Origin: a bacterium
GTDB lineage: Bacteria; Myxococcota_A; Bradymonadia; REDH01
Length of the DNA stretch: 42,317 nt
NCBI GenBank assembly: GCA_030427825.1
Contig: JAUICO010000035.1
Coordinates: 1 to 42,317, forward strand
Direction of reading: 5' to 3'
Below, piece after piece: positions 8,492 to 16,122 of this stretch (the stretch's first letter is position 1; every line of letters begins with the position of its first letter). Both the position numbers and the translations under genes were made by a program. The notes below the pieces were generated by a model, which saw nothing but the letters and a program-made list of their open reading frames with translations, was not told where the DNA came from and made no database searches.

Positions 8492-9577
8492 ATGGAGATT
8501 CTGCGAATTCCCCAACTTAACGCCAACGAGGACGAGTTTTTCGTTACCGAGATTCGCTGTGCTGACGGCGACGCGGTTCGAAAAGGCGACGTGCTCTTCG
8601 TGTTGGAGTCTACGAAGGCCACGATGGACTTCGAATCGCCGGCGGACGGTTTTCTGCGTGGGCTGCAGGTGCGAGAGGGAGAGGGGTATCCCGTGTCGCG
8701 CGTCATGGCCGTAATCACGGCGACCGCGACCGAGGAGATCTCCCTGCCGGACAGCGGTGGTGGTGACGCAGCCGGGGCTGTGCGCGCGACGAACAAGGCG
8801 CAGGTTCTGGCTCAGGAGCTGGGCGTGGATCTGTCCCTGCTCAAGGTCACAGGCATGATTCGCGAGAAGCATGTACGTACCTTTCACGCCGAGAACGCCG
8901 CGTCGCAGATTGAACGCCCGTCGGTGAGCGAGCTGCCGCTGCCGGACGCGCCGCGAGCCGTCGGGATTCTCGGCGCCGGCGGCCATGCGCGCGTGCTTGT
9001 AGACCTCATGCGCGAGACCGACGGGGCGCTGCAGCCTGTCGCAGCGTTCGACGATTCGCCGTCTGCACCTGCGGACGTTCTCGGCGTGCCGGTCGCCGGA
9101 CACAGTGACCTCATGGCTGAGCTGCAGGAACGCGGCGTCACGCAGGCGGCGCTGGGTGTCGGCGCGGTTACGCGCAACCAGCTTCGCGTGACACTCTTCG
9201 AACGACTTCGATCGATGGGTTTTGAGCTTCCGGCGCTTGTGCACCCCAGGAGCCTGATCGAAGCATCGGCCGTGATCGCCGACGGTGCGCAGATTTTCGC
9301 CGGCGCGATCGTCGGCTCGAACGTACGAATCGGAACCAACGCGATCGTGAACAGCGGCGTCGTAGTCTCGCACGACTGTGTGATCGGAGATCACGTGCAC
9401 CTTACCCCCGGCTGCACGCTGGCCGGCAACGTGAAGGTGGGCGCCGGATCCGTCATCGGTATGGGCGTGACCATCTATCTGGGCGTCGAGATCGGGTCGA
9501 ACGTCACGATCGCAAACGGCGCCCACGTCATGACCAACGTGGCTGACGGCGAATACGTGAAGGCGCACGCCGGCTGA
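8492..9577 (+). CDS. Lipoyl domain / E3- or E1-binding-like segment / PglD-NeuD sugar acyltransferase fusion
   Basis: This 361-residue protein has three parts. Residues 1-76 are a lipoyl domain with lipoylation site Lys 42 in ESTKATMD. Residues 99-131 resemble a peripheral subunit-binding domain (LAQELGVDLSLLK, then TGMIREKHV). Residues 155-361 are a PglD/NeuD-type sugar acyltransferase: a Rossmann-like start ILGAGGHARVLVDL, then a left-handed beta-helix of hexapeptides with SHDCVIGDH, whose His 294 corresponds to the catalytic His of PglD. A normal E2 has a chloramphenicol-acetyltransferase-like domain where the NeuD domain sits here. I infer that E1 loads an acyl group on Lys 42-lipoate and the NeuD domain passes it to an amino or hydroxy group of a sugar. 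A GTG two codons upstream (8486) is an alternative start; neither has a well-placed Shine-Dalgarno. Confidence 0.88.
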   Translation: MEILRIPQLNANEDEFFVTEIRCADGDAVRKGDVLFVLESTKATMDFESPADGFLRGLQVREGEGYPVSRVMAVITATATEEISLPDSGGGDAAGAVRATNKAQVLAQELGVDLSLLKVTGMIREKHVRTFHAENAASQIERPSVSELPLPDAPRAVGILGAGGHARVLVDLMRETDGALQPVAAFDDSPSAPADVLGVPVAGHSDLMAELQERGVTQAALGVGAVTRNQLRVTLFERLRSMGFELPALVHPRSLIEASAVIADGAQIFAGAIVGSNVRIGTNAIVNSGVVVSHDCVIGDHVHLTPGCTLAGNVKVGAGSVIGMGVTIYLGVEIGSNVTIANGAHVMTNVADGEYVKAHAG

Positions 9578-9591
9578 GGTCAATGGGGCCG

Positions 9592-9614
9592 GGCGGACGG
9601 CAGCCGTATCCGCC
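9592..9614. terminator. Hairpin between convergent genes
   Basis: GGCGG-ACGG, a CAG loop, then CCGT-AT-CCGCC form a 9-bp stem with a 2-nt bulge. It sits in the 44-base gap between the convergent lipoyl-acyltransferase and TetR genes. There is no T-run, so it is only a candidate bidirectional terminator. Confidence 0.4.
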
Positions 9615-9621
9615 GACCGGG

Positions 9622-10281
9622 TCAGTCGCTCCGGCGGATGCCACCCAGCTTGCTGAGCATTCCAAACATGGCTGCCGCGATGAGCTGGATGTGGTGCTCG
9701 CTCTCGGGTGAGCTGCGATCCGACTCCGGCACCACAGACGCCGAGATTGCTTCACCCAGGAAGAGATCTACGGCCATTCCGGCCGCAGCGCGTACCAGGT
9801 CGTCGGTGTGAGCTGGCAGCCCAAGCCATCGGACAACGGATTCCCGGACTGCGGCTCTGTATTCTATGTGCAGGGGGAGCAGGGCACCCCGGAGCTCGCT
9901 GTCGCAACGTGAGGCGATCAGCAGCTCGTGCCAAACGGCGTCGATATCGCTGCGGCACGCGTCTCGGCAGAAGCGAAGGCCGAACTCGAGCGACTCCACG
10001 CTCACGCCCCGGACCGGCAGCTGCGACACGGCCAGCTCGAAGCGTTCCAATTGCTGACGACTGACATCCGCGGCAGCGGCGATCAGCAGTGCAACGCGCG
10101 TCGGATAGTGGCGAAAGAGTCCTCCCTGCGACACCCCGGCTCGACGACAGATCTCGCTTGTGGACGCACGAGCATAGCCCAGCTCGTTGATCGCTTCGAT
10201 CGTGGCATCCAGCAGCCTTCGCTGGGTCTGCTGCCGCCGCTCGGCCTGTGTTCGTCTGCGCTGTCCATGAAGTGCCGTCAT
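9622..10281 (-). CDS. TetR-family transcriptional regulator
   Basis: This 219-residue protein has an N-terminal TetR DNA-binding domain. Residues 14-65 include RRLLDATIEAINELGYARAS, then an HTH (TSEICRRAGVSQGGLFRHYP) of the usual pattern. The C-terminal part is a divergent all-helical ligand domain. The ATG at 10281 encodes MTALHGQ and lies 5 nt after the stop of the amidohydrolase gene, so the two are probably cotranscribed. It may repress that operon in response to a ligand; candidate dyads upstream of the amidohydrolase gene are listed separately. The ligand is unknown. Confidence 0.9.
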   Translation of the reverse strand: MTALHGQRRRTQAERRQQTQRRLLDATIEAINELGYARASTSEICRRAGVSQGGLFRHYPTRVALLIAAAADVSRQQLERFELAVSQLPVRGVSVESLEFGLRFCRDACRSDIDAVWHELLIASRCDSELRGALLPLHIEYRAAVRESVVRWLGLPAHTDDLVRAAAGMAVDLFLGEAISASVVPESDRSSPESEHHIQLIAAAMFGMLSKLGGIRRSD

Positions 10282-10286
10282 GCCCT

Positions 10287-12098
10287 CTACTCCGCCGCAT
10301 CCGAGAGAGAAGCGCTGACTGCGCCACCATCGGCGATCTCGCTCGCATTGTGTTCGCCGCAACGAAGGAAGCTCCCGTGACGTCGGCTCCTGCCAAAGCC
10401 CTCGGCGAACACGCCGTTCTCGTACACCACCTCGCCGTTGATGATCGTGGCAGTGACCGCGCTGTCGTTGCGACGCACCATGCGAGAATGGCCACCGAAG
10501 AAATCCATCGGGGCTTCGTGATAGGCGAGCAGATCGTCGTTCAATCCTTCCGGGTCGATGATCGCGATATCCGCTCTTCGGCCGGGGGCCAGGGCGCCCG
10601 CGTCGATCTCGTGCCACTCGGCGATGTCTCCGGTCAGTCGCTGTACAACGCGCTCTACCGGAGCGCAGGGCTCGCCACTGTCGGCAGCATCACGAGCGGC
10701 TTTCAGCGCGCAGAGGTGGAAGTTGTAGAAGGCCATATTGCGAAGGTGCGCGCCGGCGTCTGAGAACCCCAGCTGCAGATTCGGATCGCCGAGCATCAGC
10801 CGGACTTTTTCAGGGCGGTGGTTTGCGATCGTCGTGCGCCATCGCAGACCGTCGCCGAATTCCACCACCAGGTCGAGGAATGCCTCGGCGGGGTGCACGC
10901 CCCGTTCGTCGGCGACCTCTCCAAAGCTGCGCCCGACGTGCAGTCCGTCCGGCGTCGAGACGATCATCGCGTCGTAGAAGTCCCGTTGCCAGACTCGCGG
11001 CGAGAAGCGGGTTTCGTAGTCGCTGACGAAGCGCTTTCGGTACTCCGGCGTCTTCAGCAGCTTGTTGCGCTCCAGTTGAGTGCGGAGGCGGAGGGCCTCT
11101 TCGCCGGCATCGAACTCTTCGAACACGACGAGATCGATGCCGTCCGCGTAGACCTCGAAGGGCATCGGCAGCGCCTGCCACCGCAGCTGTCCACCGAGTC
11201 CGCCGTTGACGACCCGCGAGCTCGCACGCAGGGCGCCGAATATCCACGGCGTCGACTTTGTGTCGGCGCAGGTGATGAGCGTGGTCTTCAGCCCCCGCCG
11301 AAGCCCGAAGAAGCTGCAGCTGCCGAGGGCAAACGCGATAGCGTTGTACTTCGTAACCAGGTTCGGTGCGCTCTGAAGGATACGGCCTCGGCGCCGCAGG
11401 AGCTTGTGGAGCCGTTTGGTCTCGCGTCGCCGCGCGAAAGTCGACGGGAGTCTGCTGGAACCGAAGCGGTCGCCATCCACCTTGTCCCAGGGGTTCGTCA
11501 TCGACGACATGCCCAGAAGTCCGGCGTCGAGGCCTTCGGTGAGCAGCGCTTCCATCTCGTCCAGCTCTGCGTCCGTCGGTTTCTCGCGCGGGTCCACTGC
11601 GCGCCCCAGGCCCATGACGCGAGCCCTGAGATCTGAGTGCCCCGCGTACGCGGCTACGTTGGGCCCAAGTGGCAGGCCCTCGACATGTTCGATGAAGCCG
11701 GCTGCGCTTCGCCAGGTCTTCTTCTGCTGAAGCAGCGGTAATACGAAGTCGCGGGGCAGTGCTTCCACGCGGGTAAAGATGTCCGAGCAGTCTTCTGCGT
11801 CTGCGTACATGACGCTCAGGGAGCACGATCCCATGACGACGGTCGTGACCCCATGACGTACGGACTCGTGGAGGCCGGGCGCTGCCAGCAACTCCGCGTC
11901 GTAGTGCGTGTGATTGTCGATGAACCCGGGCATCACCCACCGACCGGTCACGTCGATCACACGGGCATCTCCGTCGTCCGCCAAAGGCTCAATGCCCATC
12001 GCAACGATCACACCGTCTCGTATGCCGAGGTTCATGGTGCGGCCGGGGGATCCACTCCCGTCGAAGACGAGCCCGTTGTTCAAGATCAGGTCGTACAT
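10287..12098 (-). CDS. N-acyl-D-amino-acid deacylase-like amidohydrolase
   Basis: This 603-residue amidohydrolase-superfamily protein resembles D-aminoacylases. Residues 1-60 form the small beta-sandwich, followed by GFIDNHTHYD with the metal ligands His 63 and His 65. A GFSDAGAH motif late in the protein matches the SDAGAH signature of N-acyl-D-amino-acid deacylases, and LAPGRRADIAIID precedes the C-terminal sandwich strands. It probably hydrolyses N-acyl-D-amino acids or related amides in the cytoplasm. The start was set at MYDLILNNG because GGAGG lies 5 nt upstream; an ATG ten codons earlier lacks this. The TetR gene follows 5 nt after its stop. Confidence 0.85.
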   Translation of the reverse strand: MYDLILNNGLVFDGSGSPGRTMNLGIRDGVIVAMGIEPLADDGDARVIDVTGRWVMPGFIDNHTHYDAELLAAPGLHESVRHGVTTVVMGSCSLSVMYADAEDCSDIFTRVEALPRDFVLPLLQQKKTWRSAAGFIEHVEGLPLGPNVAAYAGHSDLRARVMGLGRAVDPREKPTDAELDEMEALLTEGLDAGLLGMSSMTNPWDKVDGDRFGSSRLPSTFARRRETKRLHKLLRRRGRILQSAPNLVTKYNAIAFALGSCSFFGLRRGLKTTLITCADTKSTPWIFGALRASSRVVNGGLGGQLRWQALPMPFEVYADGIDLVVFEEFDAGEEALRLRTQLERNKLLKTPEYRKRFVSDYETRFSPRVWQRDFYDAMIVSTPDGLHVGRSFGEVADERGVHPAEAFLDLVVEFGDGLRWRTTIANHRPEKVRLMLGDPNLQLGFSDAGAHLRNMAFYNFHLCALKAARDAADSGEPCAPVERVVQRLTGDIAEWHEIDAGALAPGRRADIAIIDPEGLNDDLLAYHEAPMDFFGGHSRMVRRNDSAVTATIINGEVVYENGVFAEGFGRSRRHGSFLRCGEHNASEIADGGAVSASLSDAAE

Positions 12099-12128
12099 GC
12101 GAGCCTCCGGGTGGCATGTCGGATTCAC

Positions 12129-12153
12129 TCTAATTTAGAAAGCGAGTGCTCGC
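12129..12153. promoter_or_regulatory. Overlapping dyads upstream of the amidohydrolase-TetR operon
   Basis: TCTAA-T-TTAGA (12129-12139) and GCGAG-TG-CTCGC (12142-12153) are perfect inverted repeats 30-55 bases upstream of the amidohydrolase start. CACTC and GAGTG at 12126 and 12144 form another pair. Position fits autoregulation by the TetR protein, but the arms are short. Confidence 0.35.
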
Positions 12154-12182
12154 AATCTTGATTTTGTCGTCGCATAACGCAG

Positions 12183-12213
12183 AACGCAGGCGCGACGTAC
12201 GTCGGCCTGCGTT
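12183..12213 (-). terminator. Strong hairpin downstream of the GT4 gene
   Basis: The perfect 9-bp arms AACGCAGGC and GCCTGCGTT enclose the palindrome CGACGTACGTCG with one bulged G. On the minus strand the hairpin is followed by TTCTGCGTT, only a weak U-tract. It lies 38 bases after the GT4 stop and before the amidohydrolase promoter region, where a terminator is expected. Confidence 0.55.
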
Positions 12214-12250
12214 GAGGTGTGGAGAAGCGGCTACGGGGTTGTGCTGAGCG

Positions 12251-13711
12251 CTACTCTGCGGCGTCAGGGACGAGCCAGTCGGCGAACTTCAGAACGCGGC
12301 CGAAGGCTCCACCGCTCTGTGCCAACGTGTCCTCGCCCTGATCGAGCTTCGAGCCGGCGACGAACTGCTCGGGCGGACGCCCGAGGCCGGCCCGGGTAGC
12401 TGCCGCAGCGACGCCGAGGAGCGTCGTGTGGCCTGCGGTCCACGCAGACACTGCGCGCAGCAGGTGTGCGTGCTGTACTGCTTTGGGCTGCTCGCACAGG
12501 GGCACGGGAATCTCGTCGTGCACACGGCGGATCGAGCGCTCGTAGAGCGCTTCGAACTTGTCGAGCACCACGTCCGGGTGTGAGGTCCGACGGGCGATGG
12601 TCGCTGCCTGCTTACCCTGCCGGCGGCGCAATGAGGCGTTGCCGGTGAGGTCAAGGATAGCGCTCGTGAATCGAGCGTGTGAGTCCGTGCAGTTCGGCTC
12701 AACGAGGAAGCCGTTGAGCTGATCGCGTACCTGGTGCGCGACGCCCATTCGATCATCGTAGGCCACGCAGGGCAGCCCACACCAGAGCGCTTCATTGACG
12801 ACGTTGCCGAAGGTCTCGGACACCGAGGTGTACACAAAGATGTCTCCCCAGGTGTACCAGTCCACCAGGCGATCGTGGGTCACTTCGCCGGAGAAGTGGA
12901 TACGATCACGGTAGCGCGACTTGTCGGCCAGGGCCTTGAGGTTCGAGTGCTCGTGTCCGTCACCCACAAGAGTCAGAGTGATCTCGTGATCGGCGGCAGC
13001 CACGTGCTTGTCGAAGATCTCGATCAGCTCGTCGAGGCTCTTTTCACGATCGTGGCGACAGACGACCACCAGGCGCTTCCCTGCCGTGAAGTGGCTGGGA
13101 TAGGGATCTTCCTGTGACGGGGCGTCGAAGGTCGCCGGGTTGATGGGGCGACCGACGGTCTCGATGGGTACGGTGACACCGCGCTCACGCCAGTAGTCGA
13201 CCATGAATCGACTCTGGACGATCAGTCCGTCGCCAAGATTGCAGGTGGCCGCGAAGCTGCGTTCGACGTTGTAGGCCGTCTGTTTGAGACCGGCACGGAC
13301 GAAGTCGTTGTTGTACAGCTTGTCGCCCACCAGGAAGTGGCTGTGCGTCGGCAGGTGAATGATGTGCGTGTTCAACATCGGGATGCGGTACATTTTCCGC
13401 AGCCACCCACCGTAGTGGATCATATGATTGTTGATCTGACCGTGAATCACGTCGATCTTTGGGACGCTCGTGAGCTGGCGGGCGGGCCAGGGCATCACGA
13501 CCTTCGTCTTCGGGTGGGTGGGGTACGGGACGCCGTGAAAGAGATGATGCTCTTCCGTACTCCAGTCGCCGTCCGCACCATCGGTTCGGGGACCGATCAG
13601 AACGGCATCGTGCCCTCGTCGCCGCAGGTTGTCGCGCAGAAAGGCGGTGTGAATGGCCGGCCCGGATTGGACAGCCAGTGTCGGATAGTCGGTGAAGATT
13701 CCTACGCGCAT
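12251..13711 (-). CDS. Glycosyltransferase family 4 protein
   Basis: This 486-residue protein is a GT-B retaining glycosyltransferase. The N-terminal domain starts MRVGIFTDYP and includes GPAIHTAFLRDNLRRRGH, the acceptor-side signature. The C-terminal domain has LVVVCRHDREKSLDELIEIF, LTLVGDGHE and the E-x7-E donor motif within SETFGNVVNEALWCGLP. A C-terminal extension of about 100 residues after the catalytic fold has no recognised domain. It transfers a sugar from a nucleotide sugar to a lipid or glycan at the inner face of the membrane; donor and acceptor are unknown. GGGAG lies 6 nt before the ATG. It is transcribed alone, with gaps of about 190 and 150 bases on either side. Confidence 0.9.
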   Translation of the reverse strand: MRVGIFTDYPTLAVQSGPAIHTAFLRDNLRRRGHDAVLIGPRTDGADGDWSTEEHHLFHGVPYPTHPKTKVVMPWPARQLTSVPKIDVIHGQINNHMIHYGGWLRKMYRIPMLNTHIIHLPTHSHFLVGDKLYNNDFVRAGLKQTAYNVERSFAATCNLGDGLIVQSRFMVDYWRERGVTVPIETVGRPINPATFDAPSQEDPYPSHFTAGKRLVVVCRHDREKSLDELIEIFDKHVAAADHEITLTLVGDGHEHSNLKALADKSRYRDRIHFSGEVTHDRLVDWYTWGDIFVYTSVSETFGNVVNEALWCGLPCVAYDDRMGVAHQVRDQLNGFLVEPNCTDSHARFTSAILDLTGNASLRRRQGKQAATIARRTSHPDVVLDKFEALYERSIRRVHDEIPVPLCEQPKAVQHAHLLRAVSAWTAGHTTLLGVAAAATRAGLGRPPEQFVAGSKLDQGEDTLAQSGGAFGRVLKFADWLVPDAAE

Positions 13712-13904
13712 CGCAAACTCCCAAAGTGCCCGGGGGGCTCAATGACGCCGGCACTACGATGCCAGCCTGCCCCTCCTGCACCTCAGTCGTCGCTTAGTCC
13801 ACCGTTTTGTGCAAAAAATCGAAGAAAATCAGCGATTTGGAGTACGTTTACCCCAGGTGGAGTACGGCTGCTCCACAACTCGGGGCACCCGTACGCGGCT
13901 CCTG
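13712..13904. other. Intergenic gap between the COG3014-like and GT4 genes
   Basis: The 193 bases between two minus-strand genes hold a GTGGAG/CTCCAC inverted repeat (13857-13876) and an A/T-rich stretch (13811-13830), the latter a plausible part of the GT4 promoter or of the upstream gene's terminator. No open frame of note is seen. Confidence 0.4.
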
Positions 13905-15296
13905 CTACTCGAGGAAGCGGGCCGAGAGCACGACTGCGCCGGATTCCGGCACGTTGACGTCGTAGACGCGCTCCACGGTCCCCGCCGGGCCGTCCGCTAC
14001 CAGGCTGACCCGCGCCGGTCCGGCGGAGGTCGACTGCCGAACGATGTTCACCGACGCCGGAATCGTCGACCAGCCCCGCGTGTCCGGCACGTCCGCGATC
14101 TGCATCGCCGCCTGCGCGAACAGGCCCGCGAGCTGAAAGAGGCCGCCCACGACATCGCCGCCGTCGATGTCGCCGTCTTCCTCTTCCTCGTCATCGCCGG
14201 CGTTCGAAACCGCCCTGCCGACTCCCTGTAGTCCTTCGCGAATCGTGATTCGCGTCAGCGCGCGTGTGATCGCTCCCCAGGCGATTGCGGGCCTATCTGC
14301 CTCGAATTGTGCGATCGCAAGACCGGCGACATCGCCCACGAGGGGAATTGTGACGATGTCCTCGCCAATCACCAGGTGTGATCGCTGAAACCCTGACTCC
14401 GGTACTTCGAGCACCGGAAAGTTCACCCAGGTCAGCAGCTCTTCTGCGCTGAACCTGCCGACAAGTTCCGTCTCCTCACCGGTAAGAGCGAAGTCATCAT
14501 TGAGCCAGCCGAGGACCAGACCCACCGGCAGATGCTCGGCTTTTCGCCGCGGGCCTGTGCCGACGAAGGTGATCGCGATGATCTCAGGGTTTTCCCGCGG
14601 CTGCCCGAGCTGTTCGAGCGACCGAGCGAGGCCGGGAAGCTCAGCGATCGCCAGCGCGTCCGTATAAAAGCGCCGTGCATTGGAGTGCTGTCCGCCCAGC
14701 TCTGCTGCGAGTCCCGCGAGGTATCCGGCGGTCGCCATCATGGGATGCGCTTCGTACCCCGAGCTCTCGAAGTACTCGAGTAGGACCGCGATGCGTCTTG
14801 CTTCGACGTTCGCGCTGCGTACGTCTCCCAGGGCAAGGTAACTGGCCAGCGAGCTGATGTTGACCATCAGCTTCTCGTACACCGGAGTGCGGTAGTTCTT
14901 TGCGCTGCCCGACCAGAGGTACTCTGCCACGCCGCTCATCCCCTGCGGGGTAAGGTCGAGCAGCTCTAGCATCTGGTCGGCTTCATTGAAGTCGCGGGCT
15001 GCTGCTGCGTGGTCGCCGCTGCCCTGAAAGATGCTCGCCCTCTCGAGCATCAGCAGCGGGACGTTGCGGGACTCCGGCTTCTTGCCTGCGAACCCGCGGT
15101 CGATCAGCTCGTCGAGCGCTGCCACGGCTGCTGCGGGGTCTCCGGCTTCAAGCAGCCCGAATACATCGGACAGGCGCGAAGTGTAGTCGCGGCCACATCC
15201 AGTGACCGGCGCGGCGAAGAGCACGACGAGCGACAATACGAGGCCACGGGCGAACAGGCCGCCGCGACCCCACACATCTGTGGCGCAATTCTTCAC
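13905..15296 (-). CDS. COG3014-like lipoprotein, LpoB partner
   Basis: This protein of about 463 residues has a lipoprotein signal peptide (hydrophobic LVLSLVVLFAAPVTGC, Cys 34). A helical repeat-like N-terminal region (DVFGLLEAGDPAAAVAALDE, then ERASIFQGSGDHAAAARDF) resembles TPR-type helices. The later region contains ITFVGTGPRRKAEHLPVG and a mixed beta/helical part. The layout fits COG3014, an uncharacterised family often found next to LpoB. The GTG at 15296 is preferred because GGGAGG is 6 nt upstream; a TTG one codon earlier is too close. It lies 24 nt after the LpoB stop and probably acts with it at the outer membrane on peptidoglycan synthesis. Confidence 0.72.
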   Translation of the reverse strand: MKNCATDVWGRGGLFARGLVLSLVVLFAAPVTGCGRDYTSRLSDVFGLLEAGDPAAAVAALDELIDRGFAGKKPESRNVPLLMLERASIFQGSGDHAAAARDFNEADQMLELLDLTPQGMSGVAEYLWSGSAKNYRTPVYEKLMVNISSLASYLALGDVRSANVEARRIAVLLEYFESSGYEAHPMMATAGYLAGLAAELGGQHSNARRFYTDALAIAELPGLARSLEQLGQPRENPEIIAITFVGTGPRRKAEHLPVGLVLGWLNDDFALTGEETELVGRFSAEELLTWVNFPVLEVPESGFQRSHLVIGEDIVTIPLVGDVAGLAIAQFEADRPAIAWGAITRALTRITIREGLQGVGRAVSNAGDDEEEEDGDIDGGDVVGGLFQLAGLFAQAAMQIADVPDTRGWSTIPASVNIVRQSTSAGPARVSLVADGPAGTVERVYDVNVPESGAVVLSARFLE

Positions 15297-15320
15297 CAAT
15301 AGCCTCCCGGTCGCCGCGGA

Positions 15321-15926
15321 TCAGAGCGGCACGATGCCCTTGGTGAGGACGGCCTGGTTCTGCCAGGTGATCGCACCGGTCTCTACGCTGATCGCCTGCA
15401 TGAACATGAAGTACTGCACGCGGCGCGATGATGCGGTGCGCTCGGAGTTGTCCACAACGCGACCGGTCACAAAGTAGTGAACGCCAAGCTGGCGGCCCAC
15501 GGCAACCGCGCGACTCTGGTCGAAGAGCTCACCCTGCTGCAGCAGCAGCTCGTCGATGATCTGATCGCGAAGGGGCTCGGCGACGACGGTGAAGCCGCTG
15601 TTGTTTACGAGCCGCGTCTCGACCATGCCGATCAACGCGTGAAGCTGCGCTTCCACGTGCTCTGTGGTGAGGTTCTCCATCGGCATGACCGCGACTGTCT
15701 CGCCGGTGCCATTGCGAAGGGAGTTCTGGTACCAGCGCGACTGGGTCATCGAGAGCATGTTCTCTTCGAAGAGTCGCTCAAGATCGCGCCTGTCGAGGCC
15801 GACACCCATCGCCGGGTCGTCCAGACCGGGCATGTCGTCGCCGCGAACATATGTGGGCTGCGGCGCGCGGCAGGCAGCGAAGAAGATGCCTGCGAACAGG
15901 ACTGCGATGATGGTGTGTTTCTGCAT
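15321..15926 (-). CDS. lpoB: Penicillin-binding protein activator LpoB-like lipoprotein
   Basis: This 201-residue lipoprotein has a signal peptide ending FFAACR (lipid Cys 19). The LpoB/CsgG-like fold follows: VAVMPMENLTTEHVEA, then GFTVVAEPLRDQIIDELLLQ, then AVAVGRQLGVHYFVTGRVVD. In gammaproteobacteria, LpoB reaches from the outer membrane to stimulate PBP1b; here the same role is inferred from family only. The start MQKHTII is set by GAGG 5 nt upstream, which removes 34 upstream in-frame residues. The gene is the first of a pair with the COG3014-like lipoprotein. Confidence 0.85.
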   Translation of the reverse strand: MQKHTIIAVLFAGIFFAACRAPQPTYVRGDDMPGLDDPAMGVGLDRRDLERLFEENMLSMTQSRWYQNSLRNGTGETVAVMPMENLTTEHVEAQLHALIGMVETRLVNNSGFTVVAEPLRDQIIDELLLQQGELFDQSRAVAVGRQLGVHYFVTGRVVDNSERTASSRRVQYFMFMQAISVETGAITWQNQAVLTKGIVPL

Positions 15927-16082
15927 CAGTTCCTCTGAAGTGCTCTGTTTCAGGGTTGGGAGGTCATCCCACGCGGTAGCGGTCGTCAGCGTCGCGGACG
16001 ACGCCCAACCGATGTGAGACGAGGCCAACGACTCCGATATTCAAACCGATACCACGAATCGTCGCCACAGGCTCGCGTGCGG

Positions 16083-16110
16083 AAAAATCGTCCGGCGATG
16101 GGGCGACCGG
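16083..16110 (-). terminator. Hairpin plus U-tract downstream of the UnbV gene
   Basis: On the minus strand CCGGTCG, loop CCCCAT and CGCCGG form a 6-bp stem with one bulged T, followed four bases later by TTTTT. It starts 13 bases after the UnbV stop and fits a rho-independent terminator. Confidence 0.55.
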
Positions 16111-16122
16111 GGGTGTCCGCGG

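Noticed and set aside
8426..9583. A 385-codon minus-strand frame opposite the lipoyl-NeuD gene
   Set aside because: It is His/Arg/Val-rich with no domain, while the plus strand encodes recognised domains.
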